Assembly: GCA_963682055.1 (NCBI GenBank)
Contig: OY821751.1
Span: 3,472,001-3,536,000, forward strand
Direction of reading: 5' to 3'
Length of the DNA: 64,000 nucleotides
From: Primula veris
Taxonomy: Eukaryota > Streptophyta > Magnoliopsida > Ericales > Primulaceae
The position numbers and the translations under genes were made by a program. Under the pieces are notes generated by a model, which searched no databases, had not been told where the DNA came from, and worked only from the letters and a program-made list of their open reading frames with translations. This document shows, in pieces, positions 60,901 through 64,000 of the stretch (position 1 is the stretch's first letter; each line of letters begins with the position of its first letter).

Positions 60901-62251
60901 TAAAGCTAGGCTGGTAGCCAAAGGTTATACACAGCTAGAGGGTATTGATTATGAAGCTACTTTTTCACCAGTAGCAAAGATGACTACTGTTAGAGTTTTT
61001 TTAGCTATAGCTGCTTCCAAAAACTGGATTTTATCTCAAATAGATGTTAATAATGCTTTCTTACATGGGGATTTAGATGAAGAAGTTTATATGCTTGTAC
61101 CACCTGGTTTTCATCAAGATAATTTCAATATGGTTTGTAAGTTGCAGAAGTCTTTATATGGTTTGAAACAAGCTTCAAGGCAATGGTTTTCTAAACTTAG
61201 TAATGCTTTAATTGATTTTGGTTTTGTTCAGTCTATTGCTGATTATTCTTTATTTACTTATAATAAGAATGGTGTTTTTCTTGCTTTGTTAGTCTATGTA
61301 GATGACATATTGATTGGGAGTTCATCATCCACTTTAATTAATCAGGTTAAAATTTTCTTAGATAAAAGGTTCAAACTAAAAGATTTAGGTGAACTTAAAT
61401 ATTTTCTGGGTCTTGAAATAGCTAGAAATAAGGATGGTATTCATGTTTGCCAAAGGAAATATGCTTTAGAATTATTGGCTGAGACTGGCCAGTTAGCAGT
61501 TAAACCTATAGATTTTCCAATGGATACAAAAACAAAGTACACTATACAGAATACAGATTTACATGATGACATAACTGAATATAGAAGATTGATTGGTAGG
61601 CTTTTATATTTAACTATCACCAGACCTGACATTAGTTTTTCAGTTCATACACTTAGTCAGTTTCTGGCATCTCCCAGTAAGCAACATTTTACAGCAGCTA
61701 TGAGAATTTTAAAGTATGTCAAGAAAAATCCAGCTCAAGGTATATTCTTTTCTTCTTCTAGTAATTTCAGTTTAAAGGCTTTTAGTGATTCTGATTGGGC
61801 ATCATGTATAGATACTAGGAAATCTATTACAGGTTTTTGCATATTTTTAGGTGAATCTTTGATCTCATGGAAAAGTAAAAAACAGCATACCATATCTAGA
61901 AGTTCAGCAGAGGCTGAATATAGGGCTTTAGCAGCCACTTCATGTGAAATAATTTGGCTTCTACAGTTAATAAAAGATTTTGATTTAGAACATAAACAAG
62001 CTGCAATACTTTATACAGACAGTAAGTCTGCCTTAGCTTTAGCCCATAATCCAGTTCATCATGAAAGAACAAAGCATATAGAAGTAGATTGTCATTTTAT
62101 AAGAGACCAAATACATAAGAAAATTATTCATCTTTTACATGTTTATACTTCCAATAATTTGGCTGATATGTTTACAAAAGCTTTGGGTGCACCAATTTTT
62201 ACAAACTTATTGTCCAAGTTGGGTGTTTTATCACTACACAGCCCAACTTGA
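57917..62251 (+). CDS. Copia gag-pol polyprotein, second unit, intact
   Basis: A 1,444-codon frame with the same domain order and motifs as the first unit. Two amino-acid differences are visible: Ser for Phe in the gag segment LSG-NFHSWK (codon near 58019), and His for Gln in the RNase H C-terminal region (codon near 62114, QI-KKIIH). A few silent changes also occur, for example at 59940 in the RSDNG codons. All catalytic motifs are intact. Confidence 0.95.
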   Translation: MENIAAPVITTMNPYFIGTNENTSSSLVSPVLSGSNFHSWKRAMEISIGAKSKLGVVNGALSCPVEGDQMFGAWHQCNLIVMSWIIKSVSEDIAQSILYVDTAARMWMELNERFSQGNEARIYELHQDINSTTQGNMSVSTYFTKLETSWNGLSIINPIPRCSCGTIAGCTCSVMSAIVARENRMFKMTFLMGLNERFSMVRGQILLMKPMPSMNNIYSMISHDEKQNNVHNNHVVQSQNLALSVQSQNIQGNQRAVGYNQGSYRPSFGRCSNSMKCSHCGSNRHTRDKCYKVHGYPPGWRPRPRLSSFQSRPQAYLASTSQPSGVFQQNLQSPHFLPYQNQISYQDSYQNQVPQTQIDQTQLSTVHSSQINDVSSSQQAAVIDTPISNLTFTNMTGTPAVYNCSTYDSLEFGNYKNTWILDSGASEHMINDFSKFLSYKTSSIPYVNLPNGHKAEVNWIGTVKFKSGLVLYNVLCVPSFSFNLISVSKLTRDVSCVVKFEKSFCYIQDQGSMRMIGSAAEKNGLYFFQNPVLLSTVSEKLPICNSSSQNKPSIWHYRLGHPSSSILKLAINDVNSDSGVVCDSCHLAKHNRSPFPLRTSSTTLAFELIHCDLWGPYAVETHDGHQFFLTIVDDYTRCTWVFLLKNKSDTAAVLMHFVKMVSTQFGLSVKVLRSDNGSEFFLNNFYLNNGILHQTSCVETPQQNGIVERKHQHLLNVARALRFHSCLPLKFWCDCILTAVYLINRMPTPLLKNKSPYEMLYNKKVSYSHLRVFGCLCFASTLSRNRTKFDPRGRKCVLIGYGTSTKGYKLYDCETQEFFLSRDVTFYEHIMFFNNSSFDNSDLSAKKTTELFTDTLNPKVINTSDVIHSVDSISNRPKRTHNAPAYLQDYHIDSNKVSSLATSTSLYPLSSYVNYENTSHKYKSFCLAISAKTEPRNYKEAHSNPLWQEAMQKEIKALEENSTWVLTTLPIGKQPIGCKWVYRIKYKADGSIERYKARLVAKGYTQLEGIDYEATFSPVAKMTTVRVFLAIAASKNWILSQIDVNNAFLHGDLDEEVYMLVPPGFHQDNFNMVCKLQKSLYGLKQASRQWFSKLSNALIDFGFVQSIADYSLFTYNKNGVFLALLVYVDDILIGSSSSTLINQVKIFLDKRFKLKDLGELKYFLGLEIARNKDGIHVCQRKYALELLAETGQLAVKPIDFPMDTKTKYTIQNTDLHDDITEYRRLIGRLLYLTITRPDISFSVHTLSQFLASPSKQHFTAAMRILKYVKKNPAQGIFFSSSSNFSLKAFSDSDWASCIDTRKSITGFCIFLGESLISWKSKKQHTISRSSAEAEYRALAATSCEIIWLLQLIKDFDLEHKQAAILYTDSKSALALAHNPVHHERTKHIEVDCHFIRDQIHKKIIHLLHVYTSNNLADMFTKALGAPIFTNLLSKLGVLSLHSPT

Positions 62252-62259
62252 GGGGGGTA

Positions 62260-62658
62260 TATTGAATATATACTTATATGTTGGACTAATTAGTGTTGTT
62301 GCAGAAGTACCAGGACTGAAATGAATGAAGCTGTAGATTAGTAAAACTGTGTAATTGAAAGTTTGTTATTATTTGTTATTAAAGGATCAATTGTGTTAAA
62401 ACAGAAAGTTATAATGTGTTACTTTATGTAATTGAAGGATCAATTCTGTAAAGTATGAAAGTTGTAATTTGCAGTATATAAGGACTGCCTATACTCATTT
62501 GTAAATATTCAGAACATTATAATCAATAAAAACTTACAGTTTCATCTCTCTATCTCTCTCTCTATATAGGCGATTTTATACATATATATATACATATATA
62601 TATTTGTCAATATACCTATTATATTGACTGTAAAACCACCAGATCGTGGATTTCTACA
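62260..62658 (+). repeat. LTR 3 of the tandem array
   Basis: 399 bp. It differs from LTR 2 only by a 2-bp shorter TA run near 62585, and is followed by the TTCTC duplication. Confidence 0.95.
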
Positions 62659-62663
62659 TTCTC

Positions 62664-63737
62664 CGATCTCTCTCGGAATTATTTTTTCATTGTTGTGTTT
62701 ACTCAGTACAATAAGTGACTCGGGATTGGGAATCTCACGACCCACGTGGCACTATTTTATTATTTATTTTAAAATTCACAAATAAATAAGTGGATGAAAA
62801 AAATTCAGGTATAACTCGAGATTTCCAATCTCACGTCCTACGTGGCTATTAGCTCACATTAAATTGAATTATTTATGTGTTTCTCAACCCTACGTCTTAT
62901 TAGGTCCCATTAAAAATAATATTATTATTAGTAACAAATACATAGATTTTAGCTAAGTGAATACATAATCTTTTCATATAAAACTATTTTCTTCATCAGA
63001 ATTTTTTCATAAAATAATTTTGTTCAAATACGGTTTTTTCAAAATGCTTGTATTTTCCAAAAAGATCTATTTTCATGAAGCGGATTTTTTTAAGAGATAA
63101 TTTATTTAAATAGTGATATTTTTTATTAAAAAAAAAGGTTTTATTGGTTTAAATGTTTGAAAGAAAAAAATACATTTAATCGATTAAACTATTTTTTTGA
63201 AGTTAAATTTGAGCTTTAGAATGATTGCAACAAGAATTTTTTTGTTTTTTTATTTTGAAACAAGATTGCAACAAGATTAGTGTCAATAATGTAACTTCTT
63301 TTGTCCTAACAAAAAATCATTTTTTTGTTAATAAGCCAACAAAAATATTTTATTTTATTTTTTCTTAAGCGCTTTTTTAGAAGTCAATTTTACAACATCA
63401 ATCATTTCTAAAAAATGCACTTTCCGAGAAGCACTTTGTTGTTCTAAACGATATGTAAATGTACTCTGACCCATTGTAAGCTTGATCATAAATTTTTGTG
63501 TACTGTAATTGAATAATAACATAACAAGTATCAAAAATTCGAAGGTGTGATTGTCAAAGTAGTCATAAATATAAAAAGTCAGGAACAATAATTTAAGCAA
63601 GAGTTCTGATTATCGTGGACACAGAAACCTCATATATAATTCCTTCTCTTTCTCATTTTTTTAAAGAAATAAAACGTGTTTTATTTAACATTAATTGGGT
63701 AGTTTGAGTATCAATTTCAAGGCCCACCTCCCAATCC
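62664..63737. other. 5' flank of the CYP96A-type gene
   Basis: AT-rich. Two related segments, about 62724-62753 and 62817-62848, each contain AATCTCACG followed by CACGTGGC or TACGTGGC, G-box/ABRE-like cores. No gene is seen; the minus frame 63355-63600 is unrecognised and compositionally biased. Confidence 0.5.
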
Positions 63738-63745
63738 TATAAAAT
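63738..63745 (+). promoter_or_regulatory. TATA box of the CYP96A-type gene
   Basis: TATAAAAT, 57 bp before the start codon. Confidence 0.6.
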
Positions 63746-63794
63746 GAGCATTCTCAGGTATTCCATTTGCATCAATTTCAAAAGATTTCTAGTC

Positions 63795-64000
63795 ATGGCA
63801 CCTTTCCAACAATCTCTTATGGCTTCCTTTGGATACACAGAAATCATTATTTCCTCAGTTTTTCTTCTTTTTCTTTACACCTTCTTGAATACTAAACATG
63901 GTCACCCAATAAATTGGCCATTCCTCGGCATGGTGCCAACACTTGCACTCAACTCCCATCGCTTCCATGATAAAATCACCAATATCTTAGAAGAGACCGG
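63795..64000 (+). CDS. Cytochrome P450, CYP96A type, 5' end only
   Basis: The frame opens at 63795 (MAPFQQSLMASFGYTEIIIS) and is still open at the window edge, giving 68 codons. A hydrophobic anchor (IIISSVFLLFLYTFL) is followed by NWPFLGMVPTLALNSHRFHD, the hinge and first helix pattern of the CYP86 clan, closest to CYP96A. Members of CYP96A hydroxylate long aliphatic chains, for example midchain alkane oxidation in cuticular wax. A second Met nine codons downstream (63825 region) could also serve as start. The catalytic part lies outside the window, so integrity is unknown. Confidence 0.8.
   Translation, partial: MAPFQQSLMASFGYTEIIISSVFLLFLYTFLNTKHGHPINWPFLGMVPTLALNSHRFHDKITNILEET

Larger units (their letters stand above)
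51606..62658 (+). mobile_element. Young tandem Ty1/copia array sharing its middle LTR
   Basis: The order is LTR (51606-52006), internal region, LTR (56933-57333), internal region, LTR (62260-62658). The outer borders carry one target duplication TTCTC (51601-51605 and 62659-62663), and none exists at the middle LTR. The two internal regions are each 4,926 bp and differ at only a few positions seen by eye. Both have the primer binding site TGGTATCAGAGC and an intact 1,444-codon gag-pol. Purine tracts (GAGGGGGG) precede LTRs 2 and 3. It represents one insertion event enlarged later, or insertion of a concatemer. Confidence 0.95.

Noticed and set aside
53000..62300. Minus-strand frames repeated in both copia units (for example 54057-54257 and 59384-59584)
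   Set aside because: They are antisense shadows of gag-pol and repeat only because the units do.

Overview
The window is nuclear DNA of a flowering plant, most likely a eudicot. It is AT-rich, the host genes have GT-AG introns, and the protein families are plant ones: CYP76 and CYP96A cytochromes P450, a CASP-like membrane protein and a TOM20 fragment. The transposons are also plant types: Ty1/copia, LINE, En/Spm (CACTA), hAT and Stowaway. The species cannot be fixed from the sequence; the CYP76 copy looks most like those of asterids (inference only).

Layout. 1-2594 is the 3' part of a decayed copia element. 2818-3246 is a long inverted repeat. About 3835-18101 is a dead LINE. Its ORF1/ORF2 junction is split by an 8.8-kb CACTA element (6069-14911) that keeps a TNPA-like gene but has lost the DDE core of its transposase; an 83-bp tandem array lies in its right part. 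19698-21586 is an apparently intact two-exon CYP76 gene. Downstream are a TOM20 exon fragment and an inverted, tandemly doubled copy of the CYP76 5' flank (24211-25050).

25745-31725 is a complete but decayed copia element with 223-bp LTRs and a GTGGT target duplication, of the same family as 1-2594. 32053-34223 (minus) is a three-exon CASP-like gene with correct splice sites but a 4-bp frameshift, and a Stowaway MITE in intron 1. 37317-40435 is a broken hAT element. 41754-43190 is a CYP76 pseudogene whose heme-binding half is deleted. About 43448-49860 is a second copia family with a 1.2-kb 5' LTR and no visible 3' LTR. 51606-62658 is a young copia array, LTR-internal-LTR-internal-LTR, with two intact 1,444-residue polyproteins and one outer TTCTC target duplication. 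The window ends inside the first exon of a CYP96A-type gene (63795 onward).

Host genes therefore form a small P450 neighbourhood (CYP76 gene, CYP76 pseudogene, CYP96A start) opened up by nested insertions. The CYP76 flank has multiplied separately from the gene body. The least explained structure is a set of short hairpins scattered through the 25745-31725 copia family: stems differ from site to site, but almost all share a loop close to CCTGTCGT. I know of no element feature that accounts for it.
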